64,000 nucleotides of DNA, taken from NCBI RefSeq assembly GCF_030690725.1, contig NZ_JAUYGD010000071.1:1-64000 (forward strand), in the 5' to 3' direction. This document shows, in pieces, positions 1 to 8,191 of the stretch. Each line of letters opens with the position of its first letter. Within the stretch, counting starts at the first letter, position 1. The notes beneath the pieces were generated by a model. It made no database searches, was not told where the DNA came from, and was given only the letters and a program-made list of their open reading frames with translations. The position numbers and the translations under genes are program-made. The stretch is from Pseudomonas sp. (lineage in GTDB: Bacteria; Pseudomonadota; Gammaproteobacteria; Pseudomonadales; Pseudomonadaceae).

Positions 1-1365
1 GCCATGCCCCAGCGCATTCGAATACAACTCGGCCAGCACACTGAACAAGGCGCCGCCCTGGGGGCGCAGCCCCTGCACCTCCAGCAACAACTGCAAGAGG
101 AACGGCAAGGGATTGAAATGACGCAGGGTTTCCCCGCGAAACTCGAAGCTGGCCGACCAGTCCAGCGAATGGCTCTGGCCATTATCGGCAAAGGCCAGCG
201 GTGGCCGACTCAGCTCGGCGTCATCGACCAGGCTGACTTCAAGCAAGCTAACGTCATCCTGCTGCTCGCCGCTGAAATGGGTCAGCGCCTGCTGGATTTC
301 AGAGAACAGCGCCGTAGGCTGCTGATTGGCAGCGAACACCTCAAGCAACCGCCCCTCACCAAACAACTCGCCCTGTTTGTTACAGGCCTCCAGCACGCCA
401 TCGGAAAGCAGGAAAACCCGATCCCCCAGCGCCAGCGGGTAAACCTCGTATTTGTCATTGAATGCGGTCGGCTCCAGCACCCCCAACGGCAAATGCCGCG
501 ACACCAACGGCAAACGCTGGCCACTGCCGCGCAGCAGATAGCCATCCGGCAGGCCGCCGTTCCACACCTCGACCACCTGGCGCTGGAAGCTGATATTCAG
601 CACCGTGGCGCAGCAGAACACCCCGACCGGGAGAATGCGTTTGAGCTTGGCGTTGATCTCGCGCAGCACTTCGGCCAGCGAATAGCCCTTGGCCGTCATG
701 CCGTAGAACACCTCGGCCAGCGGCATCGCGCCAATTGCCGCGGGCAAACCGTGGCCGGTGAAATCGCCCAGCAGCACATGCATGCCGCCTGACGGCTTGA
801 ACGCAGCCAGCAGCAAATCGCCGTTAAACACCGCGTAGGGCGATTGCAGATAACGAATGTTCGGTGCATCCAGGCAGCCGGAGTGAGTCACCTTGTCGAA
901 CACCGCTTTGGCTACGCGCTGCTCGTTGAGCAGGTGTTCGTTGTGCATGGCAATCAGGTCGCGCTGCTGCAGCACGGTGTCCTGCAGGCGGCGCAGGCGG
1001 TCCATGGCCTTGATCTTGGCTTCGAGAATCACCCGGTTATAAGGCTTGGCCAGAAAATCGTCACCGCCGGCTTCCAGGCAGCGCACCAGGGCTTCGCCTT
1101 CGGTCAGTGAGGTAAGAAAGATGATCGGCACCAGCTCTTCGCCGGCCACCTGTTTGATCCGCCGGGCGGCTTCAAAACCGTCCATGACGGGCATCAAGGC
1201 GTCCATCAGCACCAACTGCGGACGCTCCTGCTCGAACAGGGCCACCGCCTCCAGACCATTGCTGGCGGTCAGCACGCGGTGCCCCTGGCGGCTGACGATG
1301 GTCGACAGCAGCATACGATCAGCCGCGTTGTCCTCGGCGATCAGAATGGACAGACGCTCTGGCAT
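1..1365 (-). CDS. HsbR-like response regulator with PP2C phosphatase and HATPase domain (partial, 3' end off window)
   Basis: Reads as 455 codons from ATG 1365 and is still open at base 1. The N terminus (MPERLSILIAEDN) is a receiver domain with acidic pocket EDN, the LMDALMPVMDG phosphoacceptor loop and an FLAKPYN lysine loop, about residues 1-125. A SpoIIE/PP2C-type phosphatase follows (DFTGHGLPAAIGAMP; DRVFLLSDGVLEA; QQDDVSLLEV, about 180-370). The visible end (ELYSNALGHG) is the N-box of an anti-sigma-type HATPase. This order matches P. aeruginosa HsbR (PA3346), which sets the phosphorylation state of HsbA. The HsbA-like gene starts 14 bp upstream, so the pair should act as a partner-switching module. 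An hptB-like gene is expected beyond the left edge (inference). It has no entry of its own among the long ORFs because it runs off the window. Confidence 0.88.
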   Translation of the reverse strand, partial: MPERLSILIAEDNAADRMLLSTIVSRQGHRVLTASNGLEAVALFEQERPQLVLMDALMPVMDGFEAARRIKQVAGEELVPIIFLTSLTEGEALVRCLEAGGDDFLAKPYNRVILEAKIKAMDRLRRLQDTVLQQRDLIAMHNEHLLNEQRVAKAVFDKVTHSGCLDAPNIRYLQSPYAVFNGDLLLAAFKPSGGMHVLLGDFTGHGLPAAIGAMPLAEVFYGMTAKGYSLAEVLREINAKLKRILPVGVFCCATVLNISFQRQVVEVWNGGLPDGYLLRGSGQRLPLVSRHLPLGVLEPTAFNDKYEVYPLALGDRVFLLSDGVLEACNKQGELFGEGRLLEVFAANQQPTALFSEIQQALTHFSGEQQDDVSLLEVSLVDDAELSRPPLAFADNGQSHSLDWSASFEFRGETLRHFNPLPFLLQLLLEVQGLRPQGGALFSVLAELYSNALGHG

Positions 1366-1379
1366 GGCACGCGCCTCGA

Positions 1380-1685
1380 TCAGGCGATTTTGAACAGCTG
1401 CTCGAAATTCGAGATAGCCAGAATCTTGCGCACATCCGGATTGCAGTTGAGCAGACGGATCTGCGCGCTGTCGCCGCCGGCGTGATCACGCAACAGCAAC
1501 AGCATGCCCAGCGCCGAGCTGTCCAGGTAGGTGGTGTCCTTGAGGTCTACGACGTAACGCTGCGGGGTACTGTTGACGCGTTCGTAGGCATTGCGAAATT
1601 CCTGATGCGCACCGAAATCGAAGCGTCCCTGAATCAGAATGGTCAGCTCTTGCCCATCGGATGAGGGCAGCGAGGTGATGGCCAT
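1380..1685 (-). CDS. hsbA: STAS-domain anti-sigma factor antagonist, HsbA-like
   Basis: A 101-residue single STAS domain. The conserved phosphorylation loop is YLDSSALGMLLLL, with Ser56 at the position known to be phosphorylated in P. aeruginosa HsbA. There HsbA, depending on its phosphorylation, binds the anti-sigma factor FlgM or the diguanylate cyclase HsbD and so shifts cells between swimming and biofilm. The ATG is preceded by a good ribosome site (AGGAG, about 5 nt upstream). The gene is 156 bp downstream of fliJ and directly upstream of the HsbR-like gene on the same strand. The interval to fliJ holds no recognisable terminator, so transcription may continue from the flagellar operon. 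Assignment as HsbA rather than a paralogue rests on the neighbour and on Ser56. Confidence 0.85.
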   Translation of the reverse strand: MAITSLPSSDGQELTILIQGRFDFGAHQEFRNAYERVNSTPQRYVVDLKDTTYLDSSALGMLLLLRDHAGGDSAQIRLLNCNPDVRKILAISNFEQLFKIA

Positions 1686-1841
1686 GAATTACTCCTATAA
1701 ACGAAAAGACCAGGCCGCACGTTCAGGTGGACCAGACTGCAGGTTATGCATGATCAAGATGTAGCATCGCAATGCCCATGCGGCAACTGTTTAGGCTGGT
1801 TGATGTGTCGCCTGCAGTTTCAAGTAAACGGCAATTCGCGC

Positions 1842-2294
1842 TCAAGACTGCGAATCACGGGCGGATATGCGCTGCGAGAGCTCATCGAGCAATTTCTGCT
1901 CACGCTTGTCTTCAGCCAGGCGCGCTTCGTCCTGATAGCGTTTGACCAGTTTGCGCAAACCTTCCAGGCGCGCGTAGCGCTGCTGCCAGACCTCGCGCAC
2001 CTTTTCCATATTGCCGCGGTGCCAGTCGACGCTGTTGCGCTGCTGGCCGATGGCGGTTTCCAGCTGGGTGAGAAAGCGCTGATAGTTCATCAGCCACTGC
2101 CCGGAGACGCCGCGCTGGCCTTCAGTAATCCACTGCTGCTGGTAATCGCCGCGGTAGCGCTCCAGGTCCCCTAGCTGCACTTCGGCCTGGCGCAGCAGCC
2201 CCTGGCAATGGCCCAGCTGCAAAGCGGCCTCACGCTCGGCACGTTCGGCCATGTCGACCACCGGGGCCAGCCGCGCGGCGCGGCTTTGCGCCAT
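1842..2294 (-). CDS. fliJ: Flagellar export protein FliJ
   Basis: A 150-residue, highly charged, all-helical protein (MAQSRAARLAPVVDMAERAE...), the size and composition of FliJ. FliJ is the coiled-coil stalk of the flagellar type III export ATPase. It inserts into the FliI hexamer and links it to the FlhA gate. The start lies 3 bp after the fliI stop, so the two are translationally coupled. It is the last gene of the fliEFGHIJ run. Sequence conservation of FliJ is always weak, so the call depends mainly on position, length and helical character. Confidence 0.9.
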   Translation of the reverse strand: MAQSRAARLAPVVDMAERAEREAALQLGHCQGLLRQAEVQLGDLERYRGDYQQQWITEGQRGVSGQWLMNYQRFLTQLETAIGQQRNSVDWHRGNMEKVREVWQQRYARLEGLRKLVKRYQDEARLAEDKREQKLLDELSQRISARDSQS

Positions 2295-2297
2295 GGC

Positions 2298-3659
2298 TTA
2301 CGCGCCTGCTGCGGCAGGGTTGAAGGTTGCCGCCAACTGCGCGCTGCTGTTTTCCAGGCTTTCGTTGTCCTGCAGATTTTGCCGCAGGTACTTGACCATG
2401 GCCGGCTGGCGCGCGATGGCCAGGTCGGTATCGGCATCGCCGCCCGGCACATAGGCACCGACACTGATCAGGTCGCGGCTCTGCTGATAACGCGACCATA
2501 GCTGCTTGAAGCGCTGCGCCAGGCGCATGTGTTCAGCACTGACCACCTGCGGCATCACCCGGCTGATCGACGCCTCGATATCGATGGCAGGGTAGTGCCC
2601 CTCCTCGGCCAAGCGCCGCGACAGCACGATATGGCCGTCGAGCACACCACGGGCAGCATCGGCGATCGGGTCCTGCTGGTCGTCGCCTTCACTGAGCACG
2701 GTGTAGAAGGCGGTAATCGAACCGCCACCCTTCTCCGCATTACCGGCGCGCTCCACCAGCTTGGGCAGGCGAGCAAACACCGACGGCGGATAACCCTTGG
2801 TTGCCGGCGGCTCGCCAATGGCCAGGGCGATCTCGCGCTGGGCCTGGGCGAAACGGGTCAGCGAATCCATCAGCAGCAGGACGTTCTTGCCCTTATCGCG
2901 GAAGTACTCAGCAATTCGCGTGCAATACATCGCCGCGCGCAGGCGCATCAGCGGCGCGTCATCGGCCGGCGAGGCCACCACCACCGAGCGTTTGAGACCC
3001 TCGTGGCCGAGGATCTCGTCGATAAATTCTTTAACTTCGCGGCCCCGCTCACCGATCAGCCCGACCACGATAATGTCGGCCTCGGTAAAGCGCGTCATCA
3101 TGCCGAGCAGCACCGACTTACCCACACCGGTACCGGCAAATAGACCGAGGCGCTGGCCGCGGCCGACGGTGAGCAGGCCGTTGATCGAGCGGATACCGAC
3201 ATCCAGCGGTTCGCTGATCGGGTGGCGGTTTAGCGGATTGATCGCCGGGCCGTCCATCGGCACCCAGTCTTCGGCTTTCATGCCGCCTTTGCCATCAAGG
3301 GCGCGGCCGGTGCCATCGAGCACCCGACCAAGCATCGACATGCCCATGGGCAAACGCCCGGTATCCGGCAGCGGTACCACGCGGGCACCCGGGGCGATGC
3401 CGGCCAGGCTGCCGACCGGCATAAGGAAGATTTTGCCGTTGGAAAAACCCATCACCTCGGCTTCAACCTGCACCGGGTGATAGCTGTCATCGTTGATCAC
3501 CAGGCAGCGGCTGCCCAGGGCGGCGCGCAGGCCTTCGGCTTCCAGAGTAAGGCCGACCATGCGCAGCAATCGGCCTTCGACCTGCGGCTGGGTCGGCAGC
3601 GCCACGGCTTCGCTGTAACCGGCCAGGCGCTTGGCGAAACTCACCCGATCAAGGCGCAT
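2298..3659 (-). CDS. fliI: Flagellum-specific ATPase FliI
   Basis: A 453-residue F1-beta-like ATPase that powers or regulates flagellar protein export with FliH and FliJ at the inner membrane. Visible motifs are Walker A (GLFAGTGVGKSVLLGMM, about 165-180), Walker B (NVLLLMDSLTRFAQAQRE) and the FARLPKLVERAG segment typical of FliI/YscN. The open frame extends upstream to 3767. I chose ATG 3659 (MRLDRVSFAKRLAGY) because the upstream part is fliH read in another frame and this start gives the usual family length. It overlaps the fliH stop by 11 bp, normal for this operon. Confidence 0.95.
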   Translation of the reverse strand: MRLDRVSFAKRLAGYSEAVALPTQPQVEGRLLRMVGLTLEAEGLRAALGSRCLVINDDSYHPVQVEAEVMGFSNGKIFLMPVGSLAGIAPGARVVPLPDTGRLPMGMSMLGRVLDGTGRALDGKGGMKAEDWVPMDGPAINPLNRHPISEPLDVGIRSINGLLTVGRGQRLGLFAGTGVGKSVLLGMMTRFTEADIIVVGLIGERGREVKEFIDEILGHEGLKRSVVVASPADDAPLMRLRAAMYCTRIAEYFRDKGKNVLLLMDSLTRFAQAQREIALAIGEPPATKGYPPSVFARLPKLVERAGNAEKGGGSITAFYTVLSEGDDQQDPIADAARGVLDGHIVLSRRLAEEGHYPAIDIEASISRVMPQVVSAEHMRLAQRFKQLWSRYQQSRDLISVGAYVPGGDADTDLAIARQPAMVKYLRQNLQDNESLENSSAQLAATFNPAAAGA

Positions 3660-4482
3660 CCGGGCTCGCCTGGCTATGTATCTGAGGAGCCTCTGCCGGC
3701 AGGGCATCCAGATCGGTATGCAGATCGGCCTCCAACGGATGCGCCGCCTGTTCGCGCTGCTGCTCAAACAGCTGCTTGATCGCCTGATTTAGCCGAGTTT
3801 CCACCGTGGCGTCGATACGGCTGAGTTCACTTTCCACCCGACAACCGCCAGGCAGCAAGGAAGCGTCCTCGAGAATCCGCCAGCTCTCTTCGTGGCGCTC
3901 ACGCAAGGCTTTGATCATCTCGAAATCTTGCGGATTGACGTGAATGCGGATGTTGCCAGTGCCCATCGGCAGCAGTTTGAGCGCCTCGCTGAGCACCTGG
4001 CGAATCTGACTGGAGTCGCTGACCAGCTCACGCTGAATCACCTGACGCACCATCTGCCCGAGCAGGCTGACCATGGCCTCTTCAAGCTGCTGGTCCTGCT
4101 CGGCAATCGGCTCGAACAGCTGGGTCATCAACTGCTCCAGCCCAGCCAGTTTGGCGGCCAGGGCGATATCGGCTTCCTGCTTGGCTTTTAGCTGGCCGGC
4201 GTGAAAGCCGTCCTTCTCACCGGTGGCAAAGCCTTCGTTGTAGGCGTCCTGGCGGATCGCCTCCAACTCATCCAGCGTCAAGGGTTTGACGTCTTCCAGA
4301 GCCACCTCTTCGCTCTCGGCCTGTGCCTGCTCGCCCGCTTCAACCGGCTGCTCGGACGCTTGCTCCTCTTCGCTGGGCTCAGGCGTTTCCACTTCCGGGT
4401 CGAAGCTGGGCAGCGCCCACAGGTCAACGCCCTTGAGGTCCTTGGCGCGAATCAGCTCGCTGGGCGGCTCTTTACTGGACAT
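3649..4482 (-). CDS. fliH: Flagellar assembly protein FliH
   Basis: A 277-residue protein with an acidic Glu/Gln-rich N-terminal third (about residues 25-65), a central helical region and a C-terminal domain that binds FliI. FliH is the peripheral stalk and negative regulator of the export ATPase and docks it to FliN at the C ring. The motif area AYNEGFATGEKDGFHAG (about 80-97) shows the GxxxG-type spacing typical of FliH. It sits between fliG and fliI in canonical order. The C-terminal tail is Pro/Ala rich and less conserved. Confidence 0.93.
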   Translation of the reverse strand: MSSKEPPSELIRAKDLKGVDLWALPSFDPEVETPEPSEEEQASEQPVEAGEQAQAESEEVALEDVKPLTLDELEAIRQDAYNEGFATGEKDGFHAGQLKAKQEADIALAAKLAGLEQLMTQLFEPIAEQDQQLEEAMVSLLGQMVRQVIQRELVSDSSQIRQVLSEALKLLPMGTGNIRIHVNPQDFEMIKALRERHEESWRILEDASLLPGGCRVESELSRIDATVETRLNQAIKQLFEQQREQAAHPLEADLHTDLDALPAEAPQIHSQASPDAP

Positions 4483-4507
4483 TCGTCAAACCATTACTGG
4501 CCATGGG

Positions 4508-5524
4508 TTAAACCATTTCCTCGCCGCCTTTGCCGCCCAGGACAATTTCCCCGGCTTCGGCCATACGCCTGGCGATGGTGAGGATTTCCTTCTGCGCGGT
4601 TTCCACGTCGCTGACGCGCACCGGGCCTTTGGCTTCCAGATCGTCGCGCAGCAGTTCGGCGGCACGCTTGGACATGTTCTTGAAGACCTTCTCCTTGATC
4701 GCCTCATCGGCACCTTTGAGCGCCAGCACCAGTACGTCGGAGGACACCTCGCGCAGCAGCGCCTGGATGCCACGGTCGTCGACATCGGCAAGGTTGTCGA
4801 AGACGAACATCAGGTCTTCGATCTGGCTGGAGAGGTCTTCGTCGACTTCGCGGATCGAGTCCATCAGCTGGCCTTCGACCGAGCTGTCGAGGAAGTTCAT
4901 GATATCGGCGGCACGTTTGACCCCGCCGAGCGCGGCGCGGGTGGTGTTGGAGCTGCCGGAGAACTGCTTCTCGAGAATCTGGTTGAGTTCTTTCAGCGCC
5001 GCCGGTTGCACGGTATTCAGCGACGATACGCGCAGGACGATATCCAGGCGCACCTTGTGGTCGAAGTGGCCAAGCACTTCACCGGCCTGATCGGGATCGA
5101 GATAAGCCACCACGATGGCCTGGATCTGCGGGTGCTCGTAGCGGATCACGTCGGCTACGGCGCGCGGCTCCATCCATTTCAGGCTGTCGAGGCCACTGGT
5201 GCTGCCACCGAGGAGGATGCGGTCGATCAGGTTGCCGGCTTTGTCTTCGCCCAGCGCCTGCGTGAGCATCTTGCGGATATAGCCGTCGGCACCAACACCC
5301 AGGCTGGTCTGATCGCCGACGATGTCGACAAATTCGCCCATCACCTGCTCAACCTGCTCACGCTGGATATTGCGCATGCCGGCCATGGCCACGCCGACCC
5401 GCTGCACTTCCTTCGGCCCGAGGTGACGCAGCACCTGAGCCGCGTCGGTTTCACCCAGCGACAGCAGCAGAATCGCAGCCTTGTCGACCTTGCTCAATTT
5501 AGTGGCGGTTCGATTTTCACTCAT
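4508..5524 (-). CDS. fliG: Flagellar motor switch protein FliG
   Basis: A 338-residue C-ring protein that binds the FliF MS ring through its N-terminal domain, FliM through its middle domain, and MotA or PomA stators through charged residues of its C-terminal domain. Recognisable segments are KAAILLLSLGETDAAQVLRH (N), the armadillo-like middle domain with EHPQIQAIVVAYL, and the C-terminal FVFDNLADVDDRGIQALLRE torque helix region. The start overlaps the fliF stop by 8 bp, so translation is coupled. Length is the family norm. Confidence 0.97.
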   Translation of the reverse strand: MSENRTATKLSKVDKAAILLLSLGETDAAQVLRHLGPKEVQRVGVAMAGMRNIQREQVEQVMGEFVDIVGDQTSLGVGADGYIRKMLTQALGEDKAGNLIDRILLGGSTSGLDSLKWMEPRAVADVIRYEHPQIQAIVVAYLDPDQAGEVLGHFDHKVRLDIVLRVSSLNTVQPAALKELNQILEKQFSGSSNTTRAALGGVKRAADIMNFLDSSVEGQLMDSIREVDEDLSSQIEDLMFVFDNLADVDDRGIQALLREVSSDVLVLALKGADEAIKEKVFKNMSKRAAELLRDDLEAKGPVRVSDVETAQKEILTIARRMAEAGEIVLGGKGGEEMV

Positions 5525-7301
5525 CGGCGTTAATCCACTCTTTCACAACCTGGGCTACGCGGCCTGGGTCTTCTGCGACCAGGCTCTTGATGGCGTTCAA
5601 TTGTGCATCATACCCCTCACTCGGGCTCGGCAGGAGGATGCTTTGCGGGCCGCCCAGGCTTACGCGGTCCTCGGCCAGATCACCACCCAGCGCGCCCATT
5701 TCGCCCAGTTCGACATCGCCATCGCGGCCATCACCCTGGCCTTTACCGCCACTGGTGATGTTGTTGAGCACCGGCCGCAGCACACCAAACACCAAGATGA
5801 GGATAAACAGCACGCCGAGCACTTGCTTAACCACATCCCAGAACCACGGCTGGGTGTAGAACGGAATTTCAATCATCTCCTCACCCAGCTGGGCGGAGAA
5901 CGGCGTATTGATCACGCTGACACTGTCACCACGGGTGGCATCGAAGCCCACCGAGTCCTGCACCAGGCGGGTAAAGCGCGCCAGGTCATCACTGCTCCAC
6001 GGCACCCGAGTGGTTTCGCCGCTGGCCGCATCAATCTTCACCTGATCATCCACCACCACCGCCACCGACAGCCGGCGCAAGCGGCCCTGCTGCTGCTTGG
6101 TGTAGCTGATCGAACGATCCAGCTCGAAGTTGCGCGTGGATTGCTCGCGCTTGTCCGCCGGATACGGCGCCAGCATGGCCAGCCCAGTGGCCGGGTCGAT
6201 GATCTGCGCGCCATTAGCGTCCAGCAGCGGCTGCCCTGCGGCAACCGGGCCAGGCACCGCCGCCGCGCCGCCAGCTTGCTCAGGGGCTGCCGCCGCACCC
6301 GGCGGCTGGTTGGCCAGAGCGCCCGGCACACCTTGCGGCGGTAGGCTGCTGGTACGTTGTTCGTTGACCGACTGCTCACTGCGCAGCGCCGGTTGATCGG
6401 GGTTGAACATTTCCGAGGTGGATTCCACCGCGCTGAAATCCACATCCGCCGACACTTCAGCCTTGTAGCGCCCCGAGCCCAGCACCGGCTGCAGAATATT
6501 GTGCACGCGCTGGGTGAACAGGCTTTCCATGCGGCGGCTGTAATCGAACTGCTTGCCGGCCATGGTCAGTTCGGACATTTCCTGAATATCCGAAAGCAAG
6601 TTGCCCTTCTGGTCGACCACGGTGACCTGGGCCTTGTCCATTTCCGGCACGCTGCTGGCGACCAGATTGACGATGGCCATCACCTGGCTTGGCTCCAGAC
6701 CGCGCCCGGAATACAGCTCCACCAGCACCGAGGCGCTGGGCTTGCGTTCATCGCGCACAAACACCGAACTCTTCGGAATGGCCAGGTGTACGCGAGCCGC
6801 CTTGACGTTGTTCAAGCTGGAAACGGTACGTGCCAACTCGCCTTCCAGGCCGCGGCGATAGCGGGTAGCCTCCATAAACTGGCTGGTGCCCAGGCCTTGT
6901 TCCTTGTCGAGAATTTCAAAGCCGACGCTATTGTCCTTCGGCGCAACGCCAGCAGCCGCAAGACGCATGCGAGCGCGAGCCAGGTCATCAGACTTGACCA
7001 GCAGCGCGCCGGAGTTGGGTTCCACGGTGTATTTGATGGCGGCGGCGTCCAACGTCTCCATTACTTGGGACGCATCCATACCGTCGAGACTGCCATACAG
7101 CGGACGGTAATCGGGCTGCTGCGACCACAGCACCACGGCAAAACCGATAGCCACGCTGGCAGCCAGACCGACCAGCAGGCCGATCTGGCGCAACATCGAC
7201 ATATCGGCGAGGTTTTCCAGAAAGGTCAGGCCGAACAGCGGTTTCTTCGGTTCATCACCACCGGTGGTGGCAGGTACGTTTGCAGCGACGGCTTCAGCCA
7301 T
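5517..7301 (-). CDS. fliF: Flagellar MS-ring protein FliF
   Basis: A 594-residue inner-membrane protein that forms the MS ring and houses the export gate. There are two transmembrane segments: an N-terminal one near residues 38-58 (LLVGLAASVAIGFAVVLW) and a C-terminal one near 490-512 (VLGVLFILILVFGVL). Between them lie ring-building motifs and a low-complexity Ala/Pro/Gly linker (about 320-360). The cytoplasmic C-terminal tail, which binds FliG, contains LVAEDPGRVAQVVKEWI. It is second in the operon, 15 bp after fliE. Confidence 0.97.
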   Translation of the reverse strand: MAEAVAANVPATTGGDEPKKPLFGLTFLENLADMSMLRQIGLLVGLAASVAIGFAVVLWSQQPDYRPLYGSLDGMDASQVMETLDAAAIKYTVEPNSGALLVKSDDLARARMRLAAAGVAPKDNSVGFEILDKEQGLGTSQFMEATRYRRGLEGELARTVSSLNNVKAARVHLAIPKSSVFVRDERKPSASVLVELYSGRGLEPSQVMAIVNLVASSVPEMDKAQVTVVDQKGNLLSDIQEMSELTMAGKQFDYSRRMESLFTQRVHNILQPVLGSGRYKAEVSADVDFSAVESTSEMFNPDQPALRSEQSVNEQRTSSLPPQGVPGALANQPPGAAAAPEQAGGAAAVPGPVAAGQPLLDANGAQIIDPATGLAMLAPYPADKREQSTRNFELDRSISYTKQQQGRLRRLSVAVVVDDQVKIDAASGETTRVPWSSDDLARFTRLVQDSVGFDATRGDSVSVINTPFSAQLGEEMIEIPFYTQPWFWDVVKQVLGVLFILILVFGVLRPVLNNITSGGKGQGDGRDGDVELGEMGALGGDLAEDRVSLGGPQSILLPSPSEGYDAQLNAIKSLVAEDPGRVAQVVKEWINADE

Positions 7302-7316
7302 GATTCAGCCCTACCC

Positions 7317-7646
7317 TTAAACCGGCATCTGCATAATGTCTTGATAAGCCTGAACCAGCTTGTTGCGCACCTGGGTCATGGCTTGAAAGGAAACGCTGGC
7401 TTTCTGCGACGCGATCATCACGTCCGTCAAATCCACGCCGCTGGTGCCCATCTCAAAGGCGGTTGCCAGCTTATTGGAGGCCTGCTGGGTTTCGTTGACC
7501 TTACCCACGGCCTGCCCGAGCATCTCGGAAAAGCTCGGCGCGCCAGGTTCAGGCGTGCTGGTGACAGGCTTCTGACGCGCCATGGCGTCGGCCTGCATGG
7601 AACGCATCTCCAGCATCAAGCGATTGAATTCAACACCCTGGCTCAT
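7317..7646 (-). CDS. fliE: Flagellar hook-basal body protein FliE
   Basis: A 109-residue protein that joins the MS ring to the rod and is the first rod component exported. The C-terminal half (VMIASQKASVSFQAMTQVRNK) is the family signature. An in-frame upstream ATG at 7658 exists, but the ATG at 7646 (MSQGVEFNRLMLEM) has a strong GGAGGT site about 6 nt upstream and matches the Pseudomonas FliE N terminus, so I use it. First gene of the operon, with a sigma-54 promoter about 55 bp upstream. Confidence 0.95.
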   Translation of the reverse strand: MSQGVEFNRLMLEMRSMQADAMARQKPVTSTPEPGAPSFSEMLGQAVGKVNETQQASNKLATAFEMGTSGVDLTDVMIASQKASVSFQAMTQVRNKLVQAYQDIMQMPV

Positions 7647-7700
7647 CACTACCTCCACTGGCCGCGGTTTTTTGACGCTTCGCGGCGTTTGCTGAGGTAT

Positions 7701-7716
7701 TGCAACAAGGGTGCCA
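7701..7716 (-). promoter_or_regulatory. Sigma-54 (RpoN) promoter of the fliE operon
   Basis: On the minus strand the bases read TGGCAC-CCTTG-TTGCA, an exact fit to the -24/-12 consensus TGGCAC-N5-TTGCA. It points at fliE, whose ATG is about 55 nt downstream. In P. aeruginosa the fliE operon is RpoN-dependent and activated by an enhancer-binding protein (FleQ/FleR hierarchy). The activator here is inferred, not seen. Confidence 0.85.
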
Positions 7717-7740
7717 GATTATCGAACCGGCTCTCGCTAC

Positions 7741-7962
7741 CTATTTACGCGCTTGCGAACGTATATACAGCGCCTCGACCTTCTCCCGTGCCCAAGGAGT
7801 TTTGCGCAGGAAGGTCAAGCTCGACTTGATGCTCGGGTCGCTTTTGAAACAGCGGATATCGATCCGCTCGGCCAGGCCGTCCCAGCCGTACTGGGCAACC
7901 AGGGCGGTGAGAATGGCTTCAAGGGTTACGCCATGCAGCGGATCTTTCGGTGATTGAGTCAT
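7741..7962 (-). CDS. VF530 / DUF2132 family small DNA-binding-like protein
   Basis: A 73-residue protein with the family signature LHGVTLEAILTALVAQYGW and CFKSDPSIKSSLTFLRKTPW. VF530 proteins are small helical proteins, proposed to bind DNA from the Vibrio fischeri structure; their cellular role is unknown. It is encoded as a single gene between the putP terminator and the fliE promoter, and its last codons lie only about 25 bp from the sigma-54 site. Nothing in the sequence links it functionally to flagella. Confidence 0.85.
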   Translation of the reverse strand: MTQSPKDPLHGVTLEAILTALVAQYGWDGLAERIDIRCFKSDPSIKSSLTFLRKTPWAREKVEALYIRSQARK

Positions 7963-8067
7963 GCAGAACCTGTACGAACAGCTCGATTAAGGCAAACCCC
8001 GCCACCTTAGCCAAACCAGCGGCCAATCGAAAGCGCAGCGCGGCGTCTGAGACTTTATTTCGAGCAT

Positions 8068-8103
8068 AAAAAAAGCCGGCCCACACCAAAGGTGCGGGCC
8101 GGC
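8068..8103 (-). terminator. Rho-independent terminator downstream of putP
   Basis: Two 13-nt arms (8075-8087 and 8091-8103, one G-U pair) around a 3-nt loop, followed on the minus strand by a run of seven T (complement of 8068-8074). It lies about 90 bp past the putP stop and separates putP from the VF530 gene. Confidence 0.92.
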
Positions 8104-8191
8104 GAAGCACTATCGGGTCGCACGCACATCGCCGCGAAGCGAATCCGCGGGGCAACTGAGCGACCAGTCAGTTACCAGGTATCTCAAGCCA

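Noticed and set aside
4..1664. Plus-strand open frames opposite the HsbR and HsbA genes
   Set aside because: They are Gln/His/Arg-rich shadows of clear minus-strand domains.
4286..5533. 415-residue plus-strand frame opposite fliG and fliH
   Set aside because: Composition and lack of motifs mark it as antisense shadow of conserved flagellar genes.
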